From: Cokeromyces recurvatus
Lineage: Eukaryota; Mucoromycota; Mucoromycetes; Mucorales; Mucoraceae
Direction: 5' to 3'
NCBI RefSeq assembly: GCF_025118155.1
Contig: NW_026251388.1
Location: 1,240,001 to 1,304,000, forward strand
DNA length: 64,000 bases
Part shown: one piece after another, positions 45,794 through 57,790 of the stretch
How the letters are laid out: every line of letters starts with the position of its first letter
Position numbering within the stretch: position 1 is the first letter of the stretch
The notes under the pieces: model-generated
What the model saw: the letters and a program-made list of their open reading frames with translations, nothing else
What the model was told of the DNA's origin: nothing
Databases searched by the model: none
Translations under genes and position numbers: made by a program

Positions 45794-47963
45794 TTACATA
45801 GGCATAGGTTCTGAAGGGGTTAAAGTTGTGATAGCAGGAGATTCTGATAAAGGTCGAGTTTCGATTTTAACATTGTCTTGCTGTTGCTCAAGTTGTTGAT
45901 TTTGGTTTACGGCTGTCCATGTATTCATTTTTGTTTCTATTTTATCCACTATAGTAGCTGCATCTACAGGCCCAAATTCTGTTTCAATAGTCTCATATCT
46001 ATTTAATGTTGTCTCATCTATTCCTTTCTTTTCAAAGTTCTCATTCTTTCTTTCTAATGCCTGTTGTAATACTTTCCATGCACCACGCGTTAATTGAGTG
46101 GCAGTCGCTTCGATTTTCTCTTTGAACATGGGTTCATCATCTTCGTCTACAAAATCCCATAAACTCTTCATATAGGCTTCTCCTCGATCATCACCATATA
46201 ATGGATAGATATAAGAGGCATCTAAAGCCGTATAAAATGCCCCAGGTGGTTGTCCACCTAATGTTGTAAAAGGCCCAAAGTCGCAAAAACGAGCAGAATG
46301 AATTAAATGCTTGTTATTATAAAACTCATCTGCTGAATGTCGATTTAAAAAGAAAGCGGAAGGAAGGGCAGCAGGATTGGCTGTGATAAGTTGAGGAGGA
46401 TCTGCAAAAGGAGGATCCTTTGGTAATAAAGTATCTAATTCAGACACTATTTTTTTTTGTAAATAATCAGTTAATAAAATAGAATAGAGATTGGATTCAA
46501 GTCATCCTATGTTACCTCCTCCTACTGTATGAAGTGACCCATCTGGACCATAAATAACGCCTGTGTCAGCAACCTTCTTCTTTTTCTTTTTGTAAGGTGC
46601 ACTGACAGAACGAATAGGAGTTATTCCACGTGAACTGGCCACGTCTACACTTGTTTCTCTTGTATTCATCTCTGAGCCTTGTCTACTCTGTTTACGTAAG
46701 GTAGGTATACTTGTATCAATGCCCATAATATCTACATCTTCTTCTTTAATAGTAAATGAATCTTTGCGACTAGAAAATGAGATGGATACCTTTCTTGAAG
46801 AAAGGCTATCCTGTATTTTGTGTTGATAATAACCATCTGTATTATTGGTTGCCTCTTGAGATGCTTCGTTCAGTTTTTCCTCTTCAATCTGTTTTTCTGC
46901 TCGATCTATTAATTTTGAACCAATTTCATACACTTTATCTGCACTTTTCCAATAAATAGTGTCTACCGCATTATATAATTTAGCATTATTTACAATCAAA
47001 TTGAAATCATGTCTAAAATCATCTGCTTTTGTATATTCGCCTGCCATGATCTTTTTGCGCATCGTAGAAAAGTCCATTGGTGATTTAATAATTTTCAAAT
47101 AATCTGGGACTAATTTAGGATCAACAGGTTCTAAGAAAAATCCATAAGCATCTCTCCTAAATGTAATGAAAACAAAAAAAAAGGATACAATGTTATAAAT
47201 CTATAAATAATTTTTTTTTTGTATTCATCTAATTAACTAACTTTTCAATATTGTCCAATAATTTCAAAAGGACTGTTTTTAGATCCTTTTTCTGAGATTC
47301 AGGCACTTTAGGTGGAAGTGAAGCTAATAAGGCAGCAGCCCTTGCTTTATTCGTGGGTCGGCCTCGTTTTTTAGGTTTTTCACCATTATTAGGTTTTACT
47401 GAAGATGGTCGTCTACCCAGCTTTGATGGCTTTTTAGCTTGCTGTGGTTCATTCGATGTTAATTTTTCAGGTATCATAGGCTCTGGTGTTGCAAGCTTTG
47501 ATGGATAAGTTGGACTCGTTGATTCATACCGATAGGTTTTACTAGTCTTTGAACGTGTTGTATCTGTTGAATGATAAGTTTCTGCATCCGATTCGTTTGG
47601 TTCATAGTGATCACTCTCGTCATCGTTGTTTTCATCGTCTGATTGTGGATAATGTTGTTGTTGTTGTTGTTGTAATAAAGCAAATGGCCTTTTACCACCT
47701 ACAAAAACATGGGGTGTTGATTCAATTGAATGATTGTCTTCATGATCTTCATCATAATAAGTCTCCTCTTCAGTATATTTTGCTTTTTTATGCTTCTTTT
47801 TATGTTTCTTCTTGTGCTTCCTTTTCTTTTTATCATCTACTGTGGTTGCGGAAGGGAAAGGATTAAGTTTCAATTTCAACTTGATGGTAGGTTGAGTGTT
47901 TGTATGACTTGTCTTTTCTTCATCAGAATAATTATTAGGAGAAAGTTCAGGTGAATATGACAT
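45794..47963 (-). CDS. BRD7/BRD9-like bromodomain protein
   Basis: Chromatin reader of 671 aa. Exons 47963-47242, 47156-46516, 46446-45794. The N-terminus is acidic and basic by turns with a Lys/His-rich patch (KKKRKHKKKHKKKHKKAK) and an AT-hook-like KKRGRPTNK. Bromodomain at about residues 215-325: ALLASLPP and KKDLKTVLLKLLDNIEK lead in, then DYLKIIKSPMDFSTMRKKI and NNAKLYNAVDTIYWKSADKV with the acetyl-lysine-contacting Asn. The downstream block (ADTGVIYGPDGSLHTVGGG; FCDFGPFTTLGGQPPGAFYT; GDDRGEAYMKSLWDF) matches the DUF3512-type region that defines BRD7/9, members of SWI/SNF subcomplexes. Confidence 0.88.
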
Positions 47964-49336
47964 ATTTTTATTTTTATTTTATTTTATTTTAGTTGTCACT
48001 TTTTTTTATTTTTTTTTTTTTTCCTTCTCCCTCACTTTATCGTGTATAAAAAAAAGCTCAATCTCTTCATCAATTTTTTTTTTTTCAACATGTTTCAATT
48101 AAATCACCGCCATATTTCAATTTACAATCATTTTATTGGATAAGAAAAATGATGACGTATGTTTTAAATATCTATTCAAATTCAATTTGTTTACAGTGCC
48201 AAAATCATAAGCCATCAAATAAAGTAGTAGTCCTTAAATAGTATCATCATTCATTCTTTGAGAAAAATGTATTTCTAACGTGATCTAATCCATTCTTTGC
48301 AAAACTAGTCTCCTCATAAATTATAATAATTTCTTCAAGTATAGAATATTTTTTCTGAATCATATATAGATATCATAAAGGCTTTTTTTTTATAATACTC
48401 TTTATAATGAAGAAGGCCATATTAGGAACAGAACAGTTGTTAATTATAAATGATATAAAGTTTTTACTGATAAAAAAAAAGGCGTCAGCCCTAAAAGAGG
48501 ACACACCATCTTGCGAGGTTAGATATTATAAACGAAAAGGTACGGGAGAGCTAAAAGCAACTAGCCAACCTTTTTTTTTATTGAAAAAGAAACTATAATA
48601 AGGATGTGCACTTTAACTGAGAGAAATTTGTTTTTTTTTTTTCTTCCAACTATATTCCTTTTTTTATTTTCTCAAGGCATAAAATCAAGTTGTTTGCTTT
48701 GTATATATTTTTGTACATATTTCTCTTTCACTAGAAAAATAGAATAAAAATAAAGCTTCATTATTGATTTATTTTTTAGCTTTTGCATTGATATTAAAAA
48801 TAAGTATCTTCACCACAGACGTTTGTTTGATTTATTACTATTGTTCATGGTTTTGAGTAACTTTAGCTGACTTCAAAAATATTTTGTTTAATAGTCACAT
48901 AGCAATAAAACAACCAATAACAACGTTCAATTCGGATCTTGTATAAAGAAATGTTCCCTTTTCAAAAACAAAAGCCATCAAAAGTTTTTTTTTCTTTTTC
49001 TTTTTTTTTTTTCAATATAACTTTTTTTTTTAACTTCTTTTTTTTTTTTTTTTTTTACAAACTTTTTTCTTTTTGTTTGTAAAAATAAAACTTTTCTTAA
49101 AAGAAAAAAAAAAAAAAAGTTAAATAGCAACTGGTCGTTATTGAACGTCACAGTGAATAGCCCAACATCTCTTTAGAAGCCGTCCCAAACAGCCACCTTT
49201 TCACACTAGTTGTACTCAAAGCAGTACAGTTATCCTTTCGACCTCCGTAACACATCGTTTTTATTTTATTTTTTTCTCTTTTTAATCAAGAACACATACA
49301 CACACAAAAAAAAAGAGGTTCCTTTTTCCTTTTTTA
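47964..49336. promoter_or_regulatory. 1.4 kb divergent promoter region
   Basis: Upstream of both the bromodomain gene and the SAM decarboxylase gene. It has many T/C tracts (48000-48030, 48985-49065) and an A/T palindromic stretch at 49030-49120. The open frame at 48407-48598 is probably chance. No operator recognised. Confidence 0.5.
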
Positions 49337-50851
49337 ATGGTTAGTTTAATTTATCCCAACATTGAACCTAGTGCTCCCGGTGAAAACTATTCTGCACAAG
49401 AAGGTGCCTTTGAGGGCCCCGAAAAGCTTTTGGAGATTTGGTTCTCCCAATCACCCGAGCTTTTAAAAGAACACCAAAATCTTTCTTCAGACGAATCAGA
49501 GGATGATTTCTCTAATCATCCTCAAAGAAAAAACCGTGAAGAAAAGAGAGGACTTCGCGTTATCCCTCGACCTGTTTTGGACAAAATGTTGGCTTTAGTT
49601 AAATGCACCGTATTAAATGTTATTAGTAACCCGGATGTGGATGCTTATTTATTAAGGTAAGCATTAATTTTGGTCTATCAAGATCAAGTAAAAATAAAAA
49701 AAAAAAATTTTTCTTTTTACTCCAGTTCGAACAAAAAAAAAAATTGACATTATTTTAATTTTTTTTTTTTAAAAGCGAGTCATCTATGTTTGTGTATCCT
49801 CACAAAATTATTATTAAAACATGTGGCACAACCACTCTTTTATTTGCAATTCCTCGACTTTTAGAGATTGCTAAACATTATTGTGGGTTCGAAAAGGTTT
49901 GGAGAGTATTTTATTCTAGAAAGGCATTTATGTTCCCTGAACGTCAGGTGGGCCCTCATCGTTCATGGGAAGAAGAGGTTCAATTTTTAGATAAATATTT
50001 TGGTAATGAAAACAAAACACGAACTTTTTGAATTAATTTTTTTTTAATTTTTTTTTTTTGAGAGTATAATATTGACGTCATTTTTTCTTTTATTTATTTA
50101 TTTTTTTATAGATGCTGGATCTGCATATATTGTGGGCAAAGAACGTCAAGATCAATGGCATCTTTACTTGACAAAACCATCTGATGATGTCTTACATAAT
50201 ATCACACAACCTTATTTACCTCATTTACGTGGTGTAATGCAGGAACATGAAATTCAGAGCGGCGCTTCGACACCTGTCACTTCTGATTCTGAAGATCCTT
50301 CACCGTTTGGTAATGCAGGATACTCTCATCCTGATCAAACGATAGAGATTCATATGACAGGATTGAACCCTGAAAAGATGAAATATTTCTATCATGATCC
50401 CAAACAGACAAAGAGTGGTATCCCCGGCGGTCAATGGGTAGACAAGCAGGCAGGGATCGATCAACTTTATCCAGAAGCCAAGCTTGACTCTTACTTGTTT
50501 GAACCTTGTGGTTATTCTAGTAATGGTCTTTGGGAGGATCGTTATTTTACATTCCATGTTACGCCTGAACCTGAATGTTCTTATGCTTCCTTTGAGTGCA
50601 ATATACCCGTTGAGAAGTCGCATGCTAGTCAAGGCGAACAAAGTCCAGTTGAAATTTTAATTACAAGAGTCTTGAATATTTTCGATCCTTCTTCTTTCAC
50701 TGTAACTTACTTTACTTCCCATCACAAGGAACATCATAGTCAAGCTCATATGGTGCGTTCTATGAGTTCATTGAATGGTTATAAGCGCACTAATCGTATT
50801 CTTTATGAATTTGATGGTTATGATTTAGTTTATGGGCATTATGCCAAATAA
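49337..50851 (+). CDS. SPE2: S-adenosylmethionine decarboxylase proenzyme
   Basis: Makes decarboxylated SAM for spermidine and spermine synthesis in the cytosol; 428 aa. Exons 49337-49656, 49776-50002, 50112-50851. The self-cleavage motif YLLSESSMFV spans the first exon junction; cleavage is expected between Glu108 and Ser109, leaving a pyruvoyl group on Ser109. Other landmarks: [11 protein letters not shown] near the N-terminus (catalytic Glu), KTCGTTTLL with the catalytic Cys, [27 protein letters not shown] (proton-donor Ser) and [18 protein letters not shown] (catalytic His). Acidic insert after residue 45 ([12 protein letters not shown]) is not typical. No upstream ORF was seen in the leader. 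Confidence 0.95.
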
Positions 50852-51215
50852 ATAAATTGTGTACAAGCTACATTATTATTATTATTATTCATTGTGCAAC
50901 AATAAATATATTAAATTAGTTATAGTTGTAAAAAAGAAAACTCCTCCTTCTCCTTTAAATATAACAAGCATTATTTCGTCACTTTTGTTCCCTTTTTCTT
51001 CCCCCTTATAAGCTTTTTTTTTTTTTTTCTTTTTTTCTTCTCCCCTTATTTTTAATTTCTCCTTTCATTCTATAAAAGAGGGTAGAAAGAAAAAGAGGAA
51101 AAAAAAATAATAATAAATATTGGTTCTTTTCTTTATTACTCCATTCCTTTTTTTGTTTAAAAATAAAATAAAATAATAATAATATACACATATACATATA
51201 GATAAATATATATCC
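50852..51215. other. spacer between SPE2 and glycosyltransferase gene
   Basis: About 360 bases with ATT repeats, T/C tracts and AATAAA motifs; includes the terminator side of SPE2 and the leader of the next gene. Confidence 0.5.
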
Positions 51216-53084
51216 ATGCGTTTAGAATCAAAAGTTAAGATATCAAGACTAGCGAAACATGTTCTTTTTATCTATGTTTTACTTTCATTGTTTTATACCA
51301 CAAGTCATTACTTTTCAGACCATCATGTACATCATACTATTGCAAATAGAAGACAAGAACCGCCCATCATTATAGTGGATAAACAAGTTCAACAAGAAGT
51401 CACAACAACAGCAACTGAACGAAATCAGATAGAAGAAGAAACAACAGCTCATCAAATTATTTGGCCAGGTTCAAATGGTATATAGATATAGATAGATAGA
51501 TATAAACATACATACACACATATATATACATTTATATTTATATTTATTTGGCAAATATGTATTTATATATGTATATATTGTAGGCAATGATATTATTACC
51601 CATAAGATTTCTGAAGGATTTTTAAAATCTAAATTATTTTCTAGTAGTATGGGTTTAGATAACGTTACACCTTATTATTTTAAAGCATCTAAAATAAAGA
51701 AAGCAAAAGATATCACTTTAGCAACTTTAGTGACTCGTAATCGCTTTCATGTATTAAGTCGACTTGCAACAAATTATAAAGGTATGGAACCCCTTCTATT
51801 TATTTCTATCCTCTCTCTCCTCATCCTCCTCCTCCTCCTTCCCCTTCTTCTCGATTTCTCTCTCTCACCACCCCACCCTAACCCCCTTCTTTCAATCTCT
51901 CTCTCTCTCTCTCTCTCTTTCACTCACTCACTCTCACTCTCTCTTTCTCCCTCTCTCACTCCCTCTCTCTCCCTTTTTTTTTGTCTTTTATTATTATCAT
52001 TATTATAATTAATATAAAGAGTCTTTTTTCTTTTCCTTTTTTTTTCTTTAGGTCCAATTTCAGCAGCAGTTCATGTATTAGATGATGAAGAAAAAATAGC
52101 GACGATCAAGGAACTTACAAAGATGTATAGTTCGAACGAGGACATGAAAGGATATGTTGATATTCATTTAATCATTGATAGATACGATCGACAATTTAAT
52201 ATGTGGCGAAACATAGCGAAACTGTTTACACGTACTGATTATCTCATGATGCTCGATGTTGATTTCCATCTCTGTACGGATATTCGAAAGACGATTTTAG
52301 GAGATCCAAGATTGCATCTGATGCTAGACTCAGGCAAGACGGCGATCGTCGTACCCGCCTTTGAATATGTAAACCAAAGGGATGGCCTTGATTGGCGTAC
52401 GTTTCCAACAAAGAAATCAGATGTGATACGACAGGTGAATGAACTTAAACTCGATCGCTTTCACAGTTCTTGGGCGACTGGACATGGGGCGACCAATTAC
52501 AGTCATTGGTATAAAGCGACTGACATATATCCTGTTACTGAATACGAGTTCTCCTATGAACCTTATATCGTGTATAAAAAGGAAGGCACCCCCTGGTGTG
52601 ATGAACGATTTATTGGTTATGGTGCTAATAAAGCGGCTTGTCTATTTGAACTCTTTATTTCCGGTATTGATTATTGGGTTTTACCTAATGATTTCTTGAT
52701 TCATCAATCTCATAAATATGCAAATCATGATAGAATTAGAGAGGTAAATACATACATACATACACATACACAGGATACTAAAAATATATCTAACAAAAAA
52801 AAAATAAGCGTGTGCATAATAAATCTTTATATGAAAACTTTAGAAATGAAATCTGTCTTCGTTACTCTAGAAAATATGTGATAGAAGAGAGTTGGTATAC
52901 ATCAACTGCAAACAATATGAAGAAAGTGTGTACACATATTCCTAAATGGAAATATCTGTCTGGTATTTCAAAGGAGCAACGATTAAAAGATTTAGAAGAG
53001 GAGAAAGCTGTATTAAAAACGTTCCAGCCACAACAGCAAGAAGAAGAAGATAATGTCGAACAAGAAATTATTGCCAGTATATAA
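51216..53084 (+). CDS. LARGE-like glycosyltransferase (GT49 type), type II membrane protein
   Basis: Golgi glycosyltransferase of 475 aa. Exons 51216-51477, 51584-51781, 52052-52743, 52809-53084. Short cytosolic N-terminus, signal anchor at about residues 16-32 (VLFIYVLLSLFYTTSHYF), Gln/Thr-rich stem, then the catalytic domain: DITLATLVTRNRFHVLSRLA, WRNIAKLFTRTDYLMMLDVD with the DVD metal motif, TFPTKKSDVIRQVN, GHGATNYSHWY, CDERFIGYGANKAACLFEL and DFLIHQSHKY. This matches the LARGE/B4GAT1 C-terminal transferase family. The donor and acceptor sugars are unknown. Intron 2 is unusually long (270 bases) and consists mostly of a CT microsatellite. Confidence 0.9.
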
Positions 53085-53089
53085 AATAA

Positions 53090-53091
53090 AT

Positions 53092-53127
<36 letters not shown>

Positions 53128-53221
53128 TTTTATTTTATTTTATTTTATTTTATTTTATTTTATTTTATTTTATTTTATTTTATTTTATTTTATTTTATTT
53201 TATTTTATTTTATTTTATTTT
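53090..53221 (+). repeat. TTTA then TTTTA tandem repeat array
   Basis: A tetranucleotide array (53090-53128) turns into about 18 copies of a five-base TTTTA unit (53129-53221) directly after the stop of the glycosyltransferase gene. The remaining 240 bases up to the lipase gene hold A and T homopolymers (53275-53299, 53417-53439) and no gene. Confidence 0.9.
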
Positions 53222-53462
53222 GTATGTGGTATGTGTGTACTACTACAACTAACTACTACCTCATTTGACATGTGAAAAAAAAAAAAAAAAAAAAAAAAAG
53301 ATCATTCATATGATGTGGCTCTTTTAAACCAATAATTATACAGTTTTATTATTTGGGATAGAGAGAGAAAAGGGGCTTATTTTTTCTCATGATATTTTTT
53401 TTTTCTTTCTTTCCCTTTTTTTTTTTTTTTTTTTTTTTTACTTTCTTTTTTGTACAAACTGA

Positions 53463-54777
53463 ATGAATACAGAAGAACAAAAAGTTATATTACCAGAATC
53501 ACTCGTTTGGACTTCACTTTTACCTACAGTAAAATAAAAGTAGATTTTTTTTAAAAAAAAAAAAATAAAATAAAAAAATAAAAAATAAAGAAATGTATAG
53601 TTTATAAAACATTTGTGTTAGGGAATATGTAATCGAATTAAACTAAACCAGTCTAAGGCCTATTACGAAAACTTACTTAAACTGGCAACGAATTATGAAG
53701 AATGGTGTGAAGCAGCATCCATGTTGGATAAAATAGAAGGTAAATCATATAAATATATAAGCATCATCATTATCATCATAAAAAGGGAAGAAGAGTAAAA
53801 TACATATTCACATTTTATCACGATTAAAAGGTCTTGATAAATGGAGAACGATCATGGAATCGCCTGACTATGATTGGGAATTAATCAAGACAAGACTAGA
53901 CCAGTTAAGAGAGATTCGATTTTCTAATAAAGGACAATTAGCTATGATATTTGCATTAAGAACAAGTTTAGCTAGAAATTTAGGTGATATGGGTAATCCA
54001 AAGGTATTTCAGTGTAGGATAAGAATAAATTGATTATATATATATAAATGAGCGCTTGTATTTATATGTTAAGAATAATAGCTTTATGCTTATTCAAGAG
54101 TAGGTACAAAAGATTTAACTTCAGATTATATTGAAGAAGTAGTTCAACAATTAAACTGGATATGTGATGAAGAAGAAGAAGATTCTACTTTAGATTTAAA
54201 AGCAAGACATGATTTCTTTATGAATATTAGACAAAGTTTTGGTAGAACTGCTTTATTACTAAGTGGTGGAGGTACATTAGGTAAACAAATAAGAAAGAAA
54301 GAAAGAAAGAAAGAAAATGAATAAATACATGTAAAGTAATGTCAGGAATATTAAGATGTCTTTTTTTTTTCCTTTTTTTTAGGTTTAAATCATATGGGCG
54401 TCATTAAATGTTTACATGAAGCACAATTATTACCGAGAATTATTTCAGGTGCTTCTAGTGGAAGTATTATGGCTGCACTTGTTTGTACAAAAACAAATGA
54501 TGAAATACCTTATATGTTTGATGCATCTGTAGTTCGCTTAGTAAATAACATTTATATACATATTTTTGATTTCTTTTATTTTTATTATTATTGACTGGAA
54601 TAAATTTTAAAATAGGATGTTTTTGAAAGAGAAGGTAAACCTGATTTACCTTATATTCGATTACTTCGTCTTATGAAACAAGGTCAATTATTTGATGTTG
54701 AAATATTAAAAGAGGCTATGAGAGCAAATTTAGGTGATATCACATTTCAGGTACAAAATAAAGATAAAACAATACTC

Positions 54778-54808
<31 letters not shown>

Positions 54809-56287
54809 GTCTAATAGAAATACAGGAAGCATTTAATAGGACTCGATTTATTTTAAATATTACCGTTAGTTCATCTACATTATATGATATGCCTCGATTA
54901 TTAAATTATTTAACAGCTCCTGATGTGGTAAAGTAACATGCATTTTTTTTTTAAAAGAAAAAAAAAAGATATCCACTTGTTATATTAATTTTAATTTATT
55001 ATAGTTAATTTGGTCTGCTGTGTAAGTCTTTTAGTTTATTTTTGTACATTAAAAAGTAATTAACATAGATATATATATGCATTTAAAATAATGATAGCGC
55101 GGCATCTTGTGCAGTACCAGTATTTTATGGATCTACACCTCTTTATTCTAAAGATAAAAATGGAAAAATATCAACATGGAATCCAAGTGGTAAAATAGAT
55201 AGATAGATGTTTATATTATTACTAATGATTTATAATAAAGATCAATTATATATTGATGGATCAGTTGAAAAGTAAGTATGAGTGATGTGTGTATAGATGT
55301 AAACATAATAAATAACGTGATACTTTAGTGATTTACCAATGAATAAATTATCTGAATTATTTAATGTAAATCATTTTATTGTTTGTCAAGTCAATCCACA
55401 CGTGATACCATTTCTACAAAAGACGATTACACCATCCAGATTTAGACGAGTCGCTAATTTTTGTATGCACATGGCTAAAACGGAAGCACAACATCGTTGC
55501 ACACAGGTAAGACTTGATTCACCAATTTAGCCTAGTCTTTAACTCATATGATTTTAAATTTCAGTTGACAGAACTTGGTATTATGCCCTCCTTCTTTTAT
55601 AAAATACAATCTATCATGTCACAAAAATACTCTGGAGATATTACGATTATACCAGAGATTGGTTATGCAGATTTCCTTAAAGTTCTTTCAAATCCTACAC
55701 CTGACTATGTTATGGATTGTGTACAACGTGGTGAAAGAGCGACATGGCCAAGTAAATATACTATCCCACCCAATGCCCATATATTGAAGTTAACATTTAT
55801 TTATTTATTTATTTACTGCACAGAAATGCCCATTATAAAAAATCATTTGCAAATTGAATTGACAATTGATAAAATATTATATCGTCTTCGATTACGTCGA
55901 TTAAGTGAAATACAAAGACAACAAAGCTTATTTTTAACACCTACAACTACTACAACTATAAAGAAACATTATTCAAGTGGTCGACCCATGTTAGAAACAA
56001 GATCTACTTCACAACTTAATGTACGACACCATATGACACTCATGTCTCCTATTGATGAACAAGGATATGATGAATTCAGTCCTTTATGTCCACCTAAAAG
56101 ATTAGATGCTACTACAACAACACTAGATGTCATGGTTCAAACTTCACAAAGTACTCCCATGTTTTTTGCTACTACAACAGATCAACTCATTTCTTCTGAT
56201 CATAAAGAAAGTCAAAAACACCATGAAACAAATAGAAGAAAAAGAAATTCAACAAAAAGAGGTCTTTTAATGACAAAACCTGAATGA
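53463..56287 (+). CDS. patatin-domain triacylglycerol lipase (Tgl3/4/5, Sdp1-like)
   Basis: Lipid-droplet lipase type protein, 639 aa, 13 exons: 53463-53528, 53622-53739, 53831-54003, 54082-54280, 54383-54540, 54616-54750, 54826-54927, 55005-55021, 55098-55189, 55241-55271, 55329-55506, 55565-55751, 55824-56287. The N-terminal DUF3336 region contains LDKWRTIMESPDYDWELIKT and LARNLGDMGN. The patatin core has the oxyanion GGGTLGLNHMG, the nucleophile Ser in GASSGS, and Asp in LYIDGSVEND, the Ser-Asp dyad. The last intron (55752-55823) is placed to give ERATWPKMPIIKNHLQIE, which fits the family; reading through it is open but adds a non-family stretch. Exon 8 is only 17 bases. Confidence 0.92.
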
Positions 56288-56415
56288 AGAAGAGGGATAC
56301 AAGGATTTATTATCATATATAAAAAAGAAAAGAAAAGAAAAGAAAAGAAAAAAAGAAAAAAAAAAAGGACTTTATATTATTTACAAACAATATACATATT
56401 TATATATTATTATCA

Positions 56416-56730
56416 TTAATATCGACATACACTTCCATATATCTTTTCATATCCACTCATACGGAGAGAAGGTAATAAAGAGATTTGATGTGTTTGAATG
56501 ATAGGTGGTTGATGTGACTTTGTATCTTGTAATAGAGGTCTAAAATTGTGTTGTTGTGAAGGTTGAGGAATATAGAAAGAAGAAGGAGGGGGAGGAGGAG
56601 GATAAGGATAAAAAGGATGAGTAGTATTTGTAGTAGTTGTAGATGATGTTGTAGGTGTTGAAGTGCCTGACGAATTAGAAGACGTAGTAGAAGATGAAAC
56701 AGTCATTGAAGAAAAGACATTTTGAAGTTG

Positions 56731-56766
<36 letters not shown>

Positions 56767-57790
56767 TAAAGGAGGGGGTAAAGAGAGGGGAGGTAAATTA
56801 TTAAAAGTGGTGGCAGGTATTTTGTTAAATGTAGTTTGATTCATAGATAATTGAGTGGTATTATTATAAAGCGGTGAAGTAGGAACAGATGCACTTTGTT
56901 GTTTTATGGTATTCGTATTACACACATAATGAGGTGAATTAGGTGCAGACGGAGATTGGTGTTGAAAAGAAAAACTAATAGGATGACTGCTATCTAAATG
57001 TGGAGAAGAAGAACAAGTAAATTGATTTAACTGTTCTTTTAATCTATTATTTTCAGCTTGTAATTCCTATCATCATTCACACTCTATTATTAGACAGACA
57101 GACTTCTCCTTTTTCACATTTTATTATTCTATTTACCTTAATGTAATCTAATGAGAGTTTTAAAATATTACCCTTATTAGGCTTTTGTCCTTGTTGAACT
57201 GCATTAGGAACTACACTTGATAATTCAAAAATGATGTTATTTATATTATCTCGACGTCTACGTTCAACATGATTATGATTTTCTCGTCTACGTTGAATTC
57301 TTTCAATAGCAGTCTTACTATCAAGATTATTTCTAAATAATTAAATAATTAAATATACCGGGATTTTGATGAATGAATGAATAATAATAATAAAAAAATT
57401 TTTTTTTCTTTTTTCTTTTTTTTTTCAAGTAATAAAGTACCTATTTAAAATATTGACACCATTTACTCTATATGCTGTTTGTTTTTTTGGTTTATTTTTC
57501 TTTTTATTCAACTTTTGAGGTGAAAGGTCAGATGTAAAATTAAGGAAAAGAGCTTGAGTGACAGGTCGCTTTTTAGTGGTAGTAGTAGTAGTTGAAGAAG
57601 AAGAAGAAGAAATAGGTATAATTGAAGTGGAAGATTGAGTCGAAGAAGTTATTATTTCATCCAAAAAAGAATCACTTTCTGATTCTTCATCTTCTTCCAT
57701 ATTCATATCAAAATCAGTATGATTGCTATTTACTTGTTGTTGAGGTGCCATCCTATTATTACTATTACTATTACTTGTGGCACACACCAT
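56416..57790 (-). CDS. bHLH leucine-zipper transcription factor
   Basis: Nuclear E-box regulator, 398 aa. Exons 57790-57441, 57332-57137, 57066-56416. The N-terminus is Ser/Thr-rich with an acidic patch. Basic region RENHNHVERRRRDNINNIIF has the H-x3-E-x3-R arrangement for CACGTG-type sites; helix 2 is KGNILKLSLDYIKELQ, and leucine heptads run on (ENNRLKEQLNQF). The C-terminus is Gln/Ser/Pro low complexity. It resembles the MITF/USF-like group. The start was set at 57790; an in-frame ATG at 57910 would add 40 mostly Phe/Ile residues from an A/T-rich leader and is less likely. Confidence 0.88.

Noticed and set aside
47165..47190. GTATCCTTT, a U12-like donor, on the minus strand inside intron 1 of the bromodomain gene
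   Set aside because: Using it as a donor would require reading past stop codons in exon 1; the GTTAGT donor at 47241 gives an in-frame, family-consistent join.
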